From the NCBI GenBank assembly GCA_031472005.1, contig PZJY01000002.1, positions 3,596,001-3,660,000 of the forward strand: a DNA stretch of 64,000 bases. Direction: 5' to 3'. The notes under the pieces were generated by a model, which was not told the DNA's origin, made no database searches, and worked only from the letters and a program-made list of their open reading frames with translations. This document shows positions 22,787 through 33,145 of this stretch, one piece after another (the stretch's first letter is position 1; the number at the start of each line of letters is the position of its first letter). The stretch comes from Tetracladium setigerum. Its lineage: Eukaryota > Ascomycota > Leotiomycetes > Helotiales. The position numbers were made by a program, and so were the translations under genes.

Positions 22787-23391
22787 ATGTTCAAATCACT
22801 TACCGTCCTCCTCACCACCACACTCTTCTCCCTTTCTGTCACTGCTGCAGGCAACTCGACAGCCCAGAACATTGGCTATACTGGAACTCTGTACGTTCCC
22901 ATTGTCATGATGCAGATAGATAATTACTGACATCTCCTTCCAGCTCATCCCTCGACGGCGGCCTTGGTGGAATCATCAGCGTAGTCGACGCCAAGACCCT
23001 CCTAATCAGCTCCTACAAGCTCAAGAGCGCCTCCGCACCAGCTCTCTACTGGTGGGGAACAACCGACGGAGTTCTCAAGAACGGTTTCCGTATCTCCAAT
23101 GTACAGGTCACTGAGGCTGCCAAATCGGATACCCTTGAGATCAAACTGGATGCTGGCAAGACTTCTGCGGAATTTTCTACCGTGGGACTTTGGTGTGAGC
23201 AATTTTCTGTCAATTTTGGTCAAGCTACTTTGGAAGCTGCTTCTGGTACTTCCGCTCCGTTGGCTACAATGACAGGTTCTGGTGCGGCGGCGACGAGTGC
23301 AAAATCTGGTGCTGGTTCTACTTCACCGGTCTATGGAGCAGCTTTCGGGGTTCTGATTGCTGCTGGTATTTTTGATGAGCTGATGGTTTGA
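22787..23391 (+). CDS. secreted DM13-domain protein, probable GPI anchor
   Basis: Exons 22787-22890 and 22944-23391 (intron donor GTACGT, acceptor TTCCAG), 183 residues. It has a signal peptide (MFKSLTVLLTTTLFSLSVTA). A DM13-like domain follows, with GYTGTLSSLDGGLGG, ISVVDAKTLLISSYKLK, ALYWWGTTDG and VGLWCEQFSVNFG. A Ser/Ala/Gly-rich linker and a hydrophobic end suggest a GPI anchor. DM13 domains are proposed to take part in redox reactions at the cell surface. Standing next to a ferric reductase, divergently transcribed, it may act in the same surface redox or metal context, but this is inference from position. Confidence 0.7.
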
Positions 23392-24090
23392 TGGAGTAAG
23401 ATAAGGAGGTGGATGTACATGTTTTCACAATGCGGTGGGGAGGATGCGAGATATGTTGCTGCTACGTGGTTCGGTAAGAAGCTTAATTTACCAATCGCTT
23501 TTGATGCTTTGCTCTTACATTTATGTTACCGTCGATTTCGCAATATTCTACTAGAACAAGGCAAAATCTTATTTTGCAGCCTCTAGATTGTAATTCACAA
23601 GTGGGTCCAACCTTTTACTACAATGAAATGGATCTTGCCAAGTGATGCCATAATACTGTGCAGCAATCAAAGATACACCAGTAGACTCGGCCTAGCATGT
23701 AAACAGTGTATAAACCCTTTTACAGAGGGGTAGAGCAAAAGTAATTCTATTTGCTTGATTTTGGTACTGAACCCCCACTGACAAGGTACAATATTTACTG
23801 GATGCGCAGATTTGTCAAAGCAGGTCAATTCAATTGCTCATGCAATCTCCCTTCACTTGAAGGTTTGTGCAGCACACGTGTCTCGAAATATAACGTCCTC
23901 AGGCATCACTCTTGATACAACCGATTAACCAAGGAAATTTAAAGGGGTGGAGGCTTCGACAGAGCAGCAGAGACTGCACTTCGTTTTACACGTTGATCAT
24001 TATGCTGAGTCTGTAATTCTATGACTGATACCTCAATTCAGGTCACATACCATGAATAGTAGCTCTGCATTATCTTCAAATGCTGCAAAT
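23392..24090. other. intergenic region with repeat copy B
   Basis: No gene is supported. It contains the inverted copy of the dispersed repeat and the 3' flanks of the DM13 and TPI genes. Confidence 0.4.
23618..23798 (-). repeat. dispersed repeat, copy B (inverted)
   Basis: Its reverse complement aligns with copy A over about 180 bp at roughly three quarters identity by eye. It lies 5.1 kb away in opposite orientation, so the ferric reductase and DM13 genes sit between inverted copies. Confidence 0.8.
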
Positions 24091-25287
24091 TTACAAGTGG
24101 CTGTTGATGATATCGAAGACTATTCTTCAGTTAGCATTCATTCAACCCGTGCCTTTTTCTTCGTGAAAACACTTACAGGCTGGCTTCAAAGAAGCACCAC
24201 CAACCAAGAATCCATCAATATCTGGCTGCTTGGCCAATTCCTTGCAGTTCTTCTCGGTAACACTTCCTCCATAAAGAATTCTTGTCTCCTCGGCAGCCTT
24301 GTCACTAACCTCCTTCTTCAACCATCCTCGGATAGCGGCATGGACCTCCTGGGCTTGCTCGGTGGTAGCAACCTTTCCGGTTCCAATGGCCCAGATTGGC
24401 TCGTATGCAATAACGATCTTGGACCAGTCGGAAACCTTAGCGGCAACGGCAGCGAGCTGCTTGGTAACGACCTCGACGGTGGTGTTGGCTTCACGTTGTT
24501 CGAGAGACTCACCACAGCAGAGAATAACGCTTACACCACCATCGAGTGCGGCCTTGGTCTTGGAGGCGATGAAATCGTCTGCTTCGCCGAGAATGACACG
24601 ACGTTCGGAGTGACCGAGGAGAGTCCAGGTAATCTTGCTGTCTACGAGTTGAGAGACGGCGATTTCACCCTAAGAAACCAAAAACACATAATCAGCCCAA
24701 ACCCGTCTCCAGATATCAAATTTTCCACCATATGAACATCAATTGAGGCGGTATAGAAAGAGGAAATTATACGCACGGTATAAGCTCCACATGGCTTGTC
24801 ATAAACGTTTTGTGCAGCGACTTGGAGGTTGGGCTTAAGGAGTTCGCGAGCGAGGAGGAGGTAGAGAGCTGGTGGTGCGATAACGACTTCTGCAGAGGTG
24901 AAGGGAGATTAGCAGATGGTCCAAATGCGCGCCTCATTGCGTAGTTCATTCTTGAAATTGATTGGAAGATGTGTTGACGTTCCCATCGTATCCAAGATGT
25001 TGGACCGAGGGGTTGAGCCCAACTACCCCTCCATCCGGGTATCCCTTTCTGTTTTATCATCAATGGACGGAAACATCACATACCAGTCGTCTCATCCAAC
25101 TTGGCTTCGTTCAAGGAGGAGATGATCTTCTTAATAGCATCCACCGAGCCATTCCTAAGTTCCAGTAACAATGGTCAGTACTTGAGCTCAACAAAAAAGC
25201 AAAAGCAAGACAAAACAAGAGAAGCGGGGCATTTCGGAGCTGCACGAACATCTTGAAGTTGCCACCAACAAAGAATTGACGAGCCAT
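24091..25287 (-). CDS. tpi1: triosephosphate isomerase
   Basis: Five exons: 25250-25287, 25084-25154, 24777-24889, 24177-24669 and 24091-24119; phases agree and give 247 residues, the normal length for the enzyme. It interconverts dihydroxyacetone phosphate and glyceraldehyde 3-phosphate in cytosolic glycolysis. Visible hallmarks: MARQFFVGGNFKM with the substrate-binding Asn and Lys12; TLLGHSERR with the catalytic His; the signature AYEPIWAIGTGK with the catalytic Glu; and the phosphate-binding YGGSV and LVGGASLKPA. The last exon adds only FDIINSHL. The first donor is GTTCGT, less usual than the others. Confidence 0.97.
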
Positions 25288-26314
25288 GGTTGCGATTGAG
25301 ATTGTTCTTTTGGAGGTGTAGGAATTGTGTAGAAGGGATGTTCGGAGGAAGTGGTGGGCGAGAATGATGAAGAAATTTGTTGTTCGGGGATGGAGGTGGT
25401 GGGGTGAGGAAGAGGGAGCTCATCGGAGGGGTCATGTCATTCGAGGAACGTGCACGTGAAGGAATATACGCAGCCGGGAGGAGCTGTACTCTGAGGTGAG
25501 GCAATTATCAGCAGCACCTGCACATCTGATTGTGATAAAAAGCAAAGAAATCTTTTACAATTTCAAATGATCATTTTCAGATGTTGCATGCAAAAAATAT
25601 AAGGAAACACGGTTCTCAAATCACTAAAGATGCAGAAACGCACTAAGGGGGCACAAGGGGAAGACCAAGGGGTTTGTCAAGTTCTTTCAGACCAATGTTT
25701 GCAGAGACAATACGATTTACGCAGACTACAACTCTCTACGATACTTCACCAATATAGGGCGAGTTTTGAGAACGAATTTCAAGACAGCAACTCAATCAAT
25801 CGAAGAAACAGAACTTGGTCGTCAATATACCCCTTTCCCAAGTGGTGGGGGCAGCAAGAGTGAGCTTCCTACCTACCAATCAACCATTCTGATTCACTGG
25901 CCGTGTTTTCTTAATGTTCTTTGCTGTTGGCCAAGAAAACCGGTGTTTCAATATACAAGTAATCAACAATGACAAAAGAAATCTGTTAGACTTTTAAAAG
26001 CCTTCCCTCTCCTCTTCCTCTCTACTCATTACGCAAAGTCAGCAGCATTCTCCAGTCCTATCCACTTGTGCTCGAGTATGTAAAACAAACCCAAAGTCAA
26101 GACAATATGCGCAGCATGCTCGAGTCTACACCCGGTATCAGAAGTATCAAGAGACTACACCAATGTTCAGCCGGCATCAGGCTCCATATTGCAGTCAACT
26201 ACATCGATATAACTGAAATTCACAAGCGCACACAACAATTTGTATTCGGCAGTTTATGTCCAAAAAAGTTTCACACCAATTTGGTTTTGATCTTCTATCG
26301 AAAGACTCGACAAA
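25288..26314. other. intergenic region
   Basis: Between the divergent TPI and HET genes; it should hold both promoters. CT/GA-rich stretches lie next to the TPI start. A frame is open from about 25614 to 25972 on the + strand, but it has no recognisable family and no good start. Confidence 0.35.
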
Positions 26315-28003
26315 ATGGAATACCGAGCCCTCAGCCATGACGAGATCCGCCTTGTCGTCCTCCTCCCCCGCGGTAGCAACGACACAATAGAATGCCGCAT
26401 CATCCACAGCACGATTTCTCAAAATCCCCAGTACGAAGCACTATCTTACGAATGGGGTAATCCAGAACCCGCAGAAACCATTATTATCGACAAGATGGAC
26501 ATGAAAATCACGCCGAATCTCTGTTCAGCCTTGTATCATCTGAGGCTGCAAGAGCAGGAACGCTTGCTGTGGATCGATGCGCTGTGTATAAACCAAAAGG
26601 ATACAAATGAGCGCAATCATCAAGTTCAACTGATGGGTCAGATTTATAGCGGTTCGCAATGTGTTGTTGTCTGGCTCGGCCCGGTTGCTTCAATGCATGA
26701 TCATGACGAGGCTATCAAGAGCTTGTTCGAATGGATAGATGAATGTAGCAAGGCCGAGAAACGTACTCGAGTCTTCTTAGAGCGCTGTCATTTGGGCACA
26801 GAAAACACGAGAGCGGCCTCTACCGTGCAATTTTGGAACGATTTGGCTAGCCATGTTTGTTCCCGCACGTACTGGCAACGGACTTGGATTGTGCAAGAGG
26901 TTATTCTGGCTCGACATCTGAAGCTCCAACTTGGTCGGTGGACGGCAAATTGGGGTGGTATAGCGTTCTTAGAATGGGGCCTAAGTTTGTTCCCTCACAA
27001 CCACCTAATCCAAGAGGTCGAGAGTAGTGTGGCGTTTAAGCTACAGGAGCAACGTAGACTCCGTGAGCTGGGGTTTGGAGGGTCGCTTGAGAGTCTGATG
27101 GAGTTGACCTTGAGCTCGCTTTGCACTGATTCACGAGATGCGGTCTATTCACTACTGAATATTGCTCGTGATTGCGATGTGATTGCTGATTATTCGAAGC
27201 CGTTACCAGTGGTTTACATGACAGTACTGGTGGCGATGTACAGGTCTTCAACCTCGATTATGGCATTCAGTCAGCTCTTGCAAAGGTGTATAGGGGAGAG
27301 GATCTCATTTCCATTTCCGGTTCGCCACAAGTTCAACGGTGACCCAACACTATCAACAGAACCTACAATCAGAGTTTGGTGTTTCATAGCGAAAATGTCC
27401 CGTTGCCGATACGTTGGTCAACCATGGAATGATGATCCAGCAAGCACACCTTGGACGCCTCGGGTTTTCAGTAAACTCAGTATTCTTGAGCTTAGTGAAA
27501 CACTCACTTGGATGGCAACTAAGCACGAGGAATGGGTCCAGTCATGCGAACGAGGTGGGACAATTGACATCGATTCAGATTGCGTGCCCTCGAGATTAAG
27601 TACGCAAGGCTTCAAAGATATGCCAGGAAGCTGGAGAATGGCGTTTGACAGAGGATCCTCATGGGGTACGAAGTGTGTCGAGGTACTTAAAAATTATTCC
27701 TTATTTGAAACAAGTGGAGGCATGATAGGTCTCGCGCCTAGAAGCGTGGAAGCCGGTGATTATATTTGTACTTTCGAGGGCGTCAAATCTTTTGCGTTTA
27801 CTTACAACGATGACCGAGATATCAGAATCCCCGAGAATGGAGGAACATATGGTATGATAGTACCACGTACTGCGAATAATTTTTTAAGCATCACCCGAAA
27901 CAAGCAAAACAGTCATCTGCTTGGGCACGAAGTTTCACTTCTAAAGTTAGACTTGGCCTCATTACAGACTTTGACACAGCCAAATAGGCCTGTGTTTGGA
28001 TGA
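26315..28003 (+). CDS. HET-domain protein
   Basis: A single exon of 562 residues. The heterokaryon-incompatibility domain is at residues about 30-190, with the three classical blocks: YEALSYEWGNPEPAETI, LRLQEQERLLWIDALCINQKD-type, and MGQIYSGSQCVVVWLGP. A less conserved middle follows (FWNDLASHVCSRTYWQRTWIVQEV is usual for this class). The C-terminal half has GDYICTFEG and a GHEVSLLKL end. HET proteins are cytosolic and trigger cell death or defence on contact with non-self; the partner is unknown. Start: the upstream region is A-rich and ATG 26315 gives MEYRALSHDEIRL, the usual opening for the family. Confidence 0.92.
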   Translation: MEYRALSHDEIRLVVLLPRGSNDTIECRIIHSTISQNPQYEALSYEWGNPEPAETIIIDKMDMKITPNLCSALYHLRLQEQERLLWIDALCINQKDTNERNHQVQLMGQIYSGSQCVVVWLGPVASMHDHDEAIKSLFEWIDECSKAEKRTRVFLERCHLGTENTRAASTVQFWNDLASHVCSRTYWQRTWIVQEVILARHLKLQLGRWTANWGGIAFLEWGLSLFPHNHLIQEVESSVAFKLQEQRRLRELGFGGSLESLMELTLSSLCTDSRDAVYSLLNIARDCDVIADYSKPLPVVYMTVLVAMYRSSTSIMAFSQLLQRCIGERISFPFPVRHKFNGDPTLSTEPTIRVWCFIAKMSRCRYVGQPWNDDPASTPWTPRVFSKLSILELSETLTWMATKHEEWVQSCERGGTIDIDSDCVPSRLSTQGFKDMPGSWRMAFDRGSSWGTKCVEVLKNYSLFETSGGMIGLAPRSVEAGDYICTFEGVKSFAFTYNDDRDIRIPENGGTYGMIVPRTANNFLSITRNKQNSHLLGHEVSLLKLDLASLQTLTQPNRPVFG

Positions 28004-28974
28004 AGTTGAAGTGGAACTGTGTAGTATGGCCTATGTTATTGCTCACAGCTGCCTTTGCTCAAGCGAAAGTTGTATTCCATCAGAGTTATTATAATGGACG
28101 GCTGGTCTTACCAATATTACTCATATCTCGTTTTTAGTAACAATAAGGAAGAAACATATTCATATCAAAGTAATAAAGAAGTTCGAGTTAGCTTGGCGAA
28201 TAAGTTTGACTGTTGGGAGGCGGTACACGAACTCGGCTGAGTTCCACCAAGACCGGAAACAGCCGGTGATCACCCAATCTTTGTACAGTAGACACAAATA
28301 CAAAGCTATGTTTCTTCCCCTTCGTAGATATCTCCTCGGAAGTTGGACTTCAATCTACAATACCGGCCTGGCACTTGGTACACCACTTGTATTCGACCTC
28401 CCACCACAGCTTCAGCTTTTGATACATATACGTAAAGTACAACCAACACATCCTGTATTTGAATACTTCTTCGATGACGTCCATTAATCTTCGAACTTCT
28501 CTCCTTTCCTTCAAACCCTTCAGCTTCAGCTTCACCGCCGACGTTAATCAAATTACAACAAGAAATTAATCGAAACCAACAATATATGCTCAATATCACT
28601 CTCCCGCTCTGCTGTGTGTCTGTCCCTGAATAAAAGTCGCTCACCCAGTTCAGGATTCATACACGTAGCCAATCTAGTGACAAAGAAGATCTCGTTCTAG
28701 ACCACTTCAGAAGTCTCAGTCAGGAATGCAGCTGAATGACCTGTTCGACTATCGAAGGTACCTATGGTATGTAGGTAGTTTTCTGTGTGCAAAATTCACC
28801 CACGGGCGAAGTTGGATTGGTTTTAAACGGCTTTAAGATGCGTTGCTAAACAGTGAGTCGGCAGTTCTGGCGAGATACAACAAGTAGTTGTGGATGTTTA
28901 GGTGTTGTCAAATTTCAATCGTTGTATCGTCATATCGTTGTTGTCGGTGATATTGCTGTCAAACAGTTGCTTTT
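28004..28974. other. intergenic region
   Basis: No gene is supported. Overlapping short frames around 28300-28640 have odd composition and no family likeness. Confidence 0.4.
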
Positions 28975-29235
28975 TTATCTTTGATTCCTGTAAAAAGTTA
29001 TGAACGTTGAATGTTTTGGGTATTTGCGCCCCGATTCCTTGGATATCTCAACCAGTTCGTTTGGCGTCCATTTAGAGAGCAGCTTGTCTTTTCCCCACGC
29101 TGGTGCATTCATCATACCAACGTATAGTGCTATATCCGAAGGACCTCCGCTCATGGGTGTCCCACTCATAGGAATCAGATTCGCATAATCCCATTCGCAA
29201 AATGCCATGAAATTCTGTTCGTGTCTGCGAATCAT
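28975..29235 (-). CDS. hypothetical small protein
   Basis: 86 codons from ATG 29235 (MIRRHEQNFMAFCEWDY...). The composition is natural, with Trp and charged residues in WGKDKLLSKWTPNELVEI, which looks like real protein, but I cannot name the family. There is no signal peptide. It may be one exon of a longer or broken gene. Confidence 0.35.
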   Translation of the reverse strand: MIRRHEQNFMAFCEWDYANLIPMSGTPMSGGPSDIALYVGMMNAPAWGKDKLLSKWTPNELVEISKESGRKYPKHSTFITFYRNQR

Positions 29236-31111
29236 TTCTAATGCACAAAAGCTAGGGTATCATCGCGCAATGTTCCAGATCCATGAGAAATCCACCATCA
29301 ACGCCATAAAATCTTTCCAGAATATAACTGGTAAGGAAAATCAACCTTCAAGGCCAGGTAATCCTCTCCAAGGAAGAAGGGTAAAATATCCAAAAGGAAA
29401 ACCAACAAATAATAAAGGGAAAAAAAAACCGGAAACTCATAATTCTCAAGTCCACTGTATAAATATCCATCTCAAGCTTGATAGGCATCGTCGTCATCTC
29501 CTTTCTTGCCCTTCTTATCATTCTTGCCATTCTTGCCCTTGACATCACCAGTATTCTTGGCCTGACTTACCTCCCGACTCACAGTTGGACAGCAAATAAT
29601 CGTTCGTTTGAATGTCACAACCTCGTTAAGCTCAACTTCTAGGAACGTCGTTGATTGCTCTCTTGCTTGAGCAATAGTAGAGCTGTCAGAGTCATTCCCA
29701 TATCACAGGCAAGTGCTAAGATGGATGCTCGAAGTGATGATCTCTTTTGCAGCACCATCGCGTTATATACAAGAGGATTTAATTACAAAAACAAAAATGA
29801 ACATCAAAATTCCGAAATACAATCACCAAGTCACGTACATAATTGCAGCCAGCAGTCAGTCATTGCAAGGTGAAGTACACTGTGACTACCTCAGCAGTTC
29901 TGCGAAGCGTACGGTAGTCGGTAGAAAAGATTTTCATCTTCTCATTTCAGTTCCATTTACAGCAACATACGGTCGGTAGACAGTAGGTAACCCTCTGCTT
30001 CGGCTAATGACCTAGCTTCTGTCGGACAACTAATATATCGAAGCCGTGGAATACTGAATACCAAGAGTGTACGGCTTTAGGCAAGCCTGTTTGTTGTATT
30101 TGATTGTGTCTAAGGAGTAACCAGAGAGCAGGGAGTAAGTTTTCTGACTTTTATACACTGTAGTAAGACACGTAGTCACATGACTTCGTGTCTCACATCA
30201 GCTTCTTCCTCTCTTCTCCTGTTCGAACGAACATTGGTGGTGTACGTAATTAGCACGCTATCATAGAACCACACACAATCAATCACTCACTCAAACCCCA
30301 CAAACAAACACACAAACAATAACTTGACGTCCATCAATCCATCCATTCATCTATCCATATGTACCCATCTATTTACACCACATAAACACCTTCCATTGCA
30401 TCCTATCCCAATCAACCCATCAATCCATCAATCAATCCATCCACCCTACCCTGTCCTTCCCATATTCCAGGAACCACCAAAAATTAAATATTAATGATTA
30501 ACCTCATTCCCATTTTCCTCCTCTCTTCGTCATCCCACTTCCTCACTCCCTTCAAAGCAAAAGGGCAAAGAAAGGTAAGCAAGTAAGCAGACAAGAAGAA
30601 AATGATCCAACTCTGAGTCTTCCTCCCATTTGACATTTACAAAAAATGAAAAAATGAAAAAATCAAAGAGAGGAAACAATGAAAACCCATAGCGAATGAG
30701 GTATTGATATTATTTTGTATCCCGTGGGAAGGAACAAGGGTGAATGCGGGTGACAACACTCTCTCATACAACTAAAAGCCCGACCAGCAATTAACACCAC
30801 AATATTTCTCTTATACAACGCCGAGTTTCTCCCCACCCCATCCCAATTTCATATCCCTCACAAAAAAGCGGCGCGCCGTCCAAAATGCAACGTTTGTCTT
30901 TGTTCGTTCGAAGCAAAATAACATATAACACCCACCAACAACTACCATTTCAAAAAATTGAGGCAACAGCTTAACAAAGCTTTGGGTGGGGATGGGGTAT
31001 CTTTGTGTTTTGCGTGTATGCCGTGCCGACCAAAAAGGTGGAGTCTATAACGAACGGGGTCGTCGGCCAGGAAGAAGTGTAAATTTACATAAGTGTGTGT
31101 GGGTTCTGAGA
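29236..31111. other. intergenic region with orphan exon-like stretch
   Basis: A minus-strand frame open from 29702 to a stop at 29472 ends in a Lys/Gly/Asp-rich tail (KGKNGKNDKKGKKGDDDD), which looks like the C-terminal exon of a small protein. It has no ATG and I find no upstream exon. From 30280 to 30460 there is low-complexity CCAT/ATCC-rich sequence. 30500-31110 is the 3' flank of the LCB2 gene. Confidence 0.35.
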
Positions 31112-33145
31112 CTACCTGAGGGGTTGCTTGACGTCGTTGACACCATTGGCGATAACCTCGCGTAATGTCCAGCGAGGAGCTTGCACAACGCCTTGGAGAC
31201 CGTTGGCCTTTTGCCATTCCTTCTCCATCTCGGGTGTGATTCCGTCTGGAAGGTTGTCTGCGCCACCGGCGATACCTGTTGAGAACTTGAGTTGAAGGAC
31301 ATCACCGACTTCATCGCAGGCTGCTAGTAATCTGTCCATGTCGTCCTTGTTGTGGGCGGCTGAGACACAGAAACGGGCACGGGAGGAGATTAGAGGAGTG
31401 GCTGGGTAACCAACGATGACGACAGCAATCTTTCGGCGAAGCATTTCGTGGGAGAAGGCGGGCATTTTGGCTGGGTTGTAAAGGACGACAGGAATGATGG
31501 GGGAATCATCATGACCGTAAACGATGAAACCGAGTCGCTTCAATCCCAAGCGAAGATAACGTGAGTTGAACGCGATACGTTGTAGACGCTCTTCACCTTG
31601 ACCTGGGGCCAAGTCACCGGTGATGATTCGAAGAGCAGAGAGAATTTGCATGAGAACTGGTGGGGTTGGTGATTCACCGTAGATTGTTCCGGCATTGGTC
31701 GATCGGAGCTTGTCAATGATGTGTTTCTCAGCGGCTACGTAACCTCCGTTGGCACCGAAGGATTTCGTCAAAGTTCCCATGAGAATATCAACCTCTGAAG
31801 GATCAATACCGAAGTAGTCACAAACACCGCGTCCACGAGGACCAAGGGCACCAATTGAATGAGCTTCGTCGACAAACAAGCTGTACTTATAACGCTTCTT
31901 CAATGCCAAAAGACCTGGGAGATCGCACATGGTTCCTTCCATCGAGTAAAGACCCTCGACAACAACCAAAATCTTCTTCCATGGTCGGTGAGTTCGGGTC
32001 TGTCCTTGGGAAATGTACTCGCGGAGTTTTCTCTCCAAATCCTCCATGTCGTTGTGCTTGAAAGAGGTAATCATAGCACCGGAAAGTCGGGCTCCAATAC
32101 GGATAGACGCGTGGTTCAACTCGTCAGAAATGATGAGAGATCCTTTTCCAACCAAGGCAGGGAATGAGGTAGCGTTTGTCGCAAATCCCATAGAGAAGAC
32201 CATGGAAGCTGGCTTTCCAACGAATTTAGCAATGCTGCTCTCAACCTCAAGTGCAAGATCCGAAGTACCAGTATCAGCACGAGGGCTGGCTGCACTAATA
32301 CCGTACTTCTTGATGGTCTCCTCCACAGCATCTGCACAAGGACCTTCCGATTGAGCAAAACCAAGGTAATTGTAAGAACTCATGTTGAGCGTCTCGGTGT
32401 ATGTGCCGGTGAATTGGAAATGTTGGTTGAAATCATCCGTCTTTCGGTCCATAAGGGTGATGTATCTGCCAGGGACTCCAGTGGCTGGACGAGCGAAACA
32501 ATCGTTAATGCGCATCTTCAATCTACGCACGTAGAAATTGTCGAAATCGTTGTTGAGGGCAGCATATCCGTCGGATGCGGTCAGGTATGTGTATTTATCG
32601 GCTCGGAAACGCTTGCCAAAGAAATCTCTAACATGACCAAAAATGATGAGGACCAAATAACTTATGTAAGTTGTCAGGAGGTAGTAAAGAGGTGGCTCGT
32701 CCTCGACCGGTGCTTCTAGCTTTCCACCATGGTGCTTGCTCACATATCGGTGGCTCTGGCTTCCGAGGGGACCGAATTGCGCGTCCGCCTTGATCTGTCT
32801 CCTTGCTTCTGCCACGGAGGGTGGTTGGAAAAGCGTGGTCGGAGGTTCGTCCATGTTAGCCTCTCCACCCTTTGCAGTGGAGAGGGAGATTGTGGGTAGC
32901 GAGAGCGAAGGCGCGCTGATTATGGGGGATGGGTTGTTCAGGAGGTATTGCTGTTGTGCTGAAACGGCAGAGAGGAGAGCGGCTTGTGCGGACTGCTGCT
33001 CCTTGGATTTCGGCGACGAAGAGAAGAATTGGGTCAATCTGTTGGGCTTGGAGGAAGAGGCTCTTCGAGTTCTATCGGCGGACGGTGTGGCAACCGCGGT
33101 ATTGGTAGGAGCAGCGAATGGATTTCGGGGGAGTCTTTGAGGCAT
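31112..33145 (-). CDS. lcb2: serine palmitoyltransferase subunit 2
   Basis: A single exon, 677 residues. With its LCB1 partner this PLP enzyme condenses serine and palmitoyl-CoA to 3-ketodihydrosphingosine in the ER membrane, the first committed step of sphingolipid synthesis. An N-terminal low-complexity part (about 130 residues) is followed by a membrane helix (YLLTTYISYLVLIIFGHV). The alpha-oxoamine synthase fold shows NMSSYNYLGFA, ELNHASIR, VDEAHSIGALG, and the PLP-binding lysine at residue 461 in GTLTKSFGANGG. The Lys and its surroundings identify the catalytic LCB2 rather than LCB1. The N-terminal part varies between fungi, so the start is less certain than the rest. Confidence 0.96.
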   Translation of the reverse strand: MPQRLPRNPFAAPTNTAVATPSADRTRRASSSKPNRLTQFFSSSPKSKEQQSAQAALLSAVSAQQQYLLNNPSPIISAPSLSLPTISLSTAKGGEANMDEPPTTLFQPPSVAEARRQIKADAQFGPLGSQSHRYVSKHHGGKLEAPVEDEPPLYYLLTTYISYLVLIIFGHVRDFFGKRFRADKYTYLTASDGYAALNNDFDNFYVRRLKMRINDCFARPATGVPGRYITLMDRKTDDFNQHFQFTGTYTETLNMSSYNYLGFAQSEGPCADAVEETIKKYGISAASPRADTGTSDLALEVESSIAKFVGKPASMVFSMGFATNATSFPALVGKGSLIISDELNHASIRIGARLSGAMITSFKHNDMEDLERKLREYISQGQTRTHRPWKKILVVVEGLYSMEGTMCDLPGLLALKKRYKYSLFVDEAHSIGALGPRGRGVCDYFGIDPSEVDILMGTLTKSFGANGGYVAAEKHIIDKLRSTNAGTIYGESPTPPVLMQILSALRIITGDLAPGQGEERLQRIAFNSRYLRLGLKRLGFIVYGHDDSPIIPVVLYNPAKMPAFSHEMLRRKIAVVIVGYPATPLISSRARFCVSAAHNKDDMDRLLAACDEVGDVLQLKFSTGIAGGADNLPDGITPEMEKEWQKANGLQGVVQAPRWTLREVIANGVNDVKQPLR

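Noticed and set aside
25614..25972. Frame with basic residues resembling a ribosomal protein start
   Set aside because: It does not match any ribosomal protein I know, lacks a good start, and loses protein-like character towards its end.
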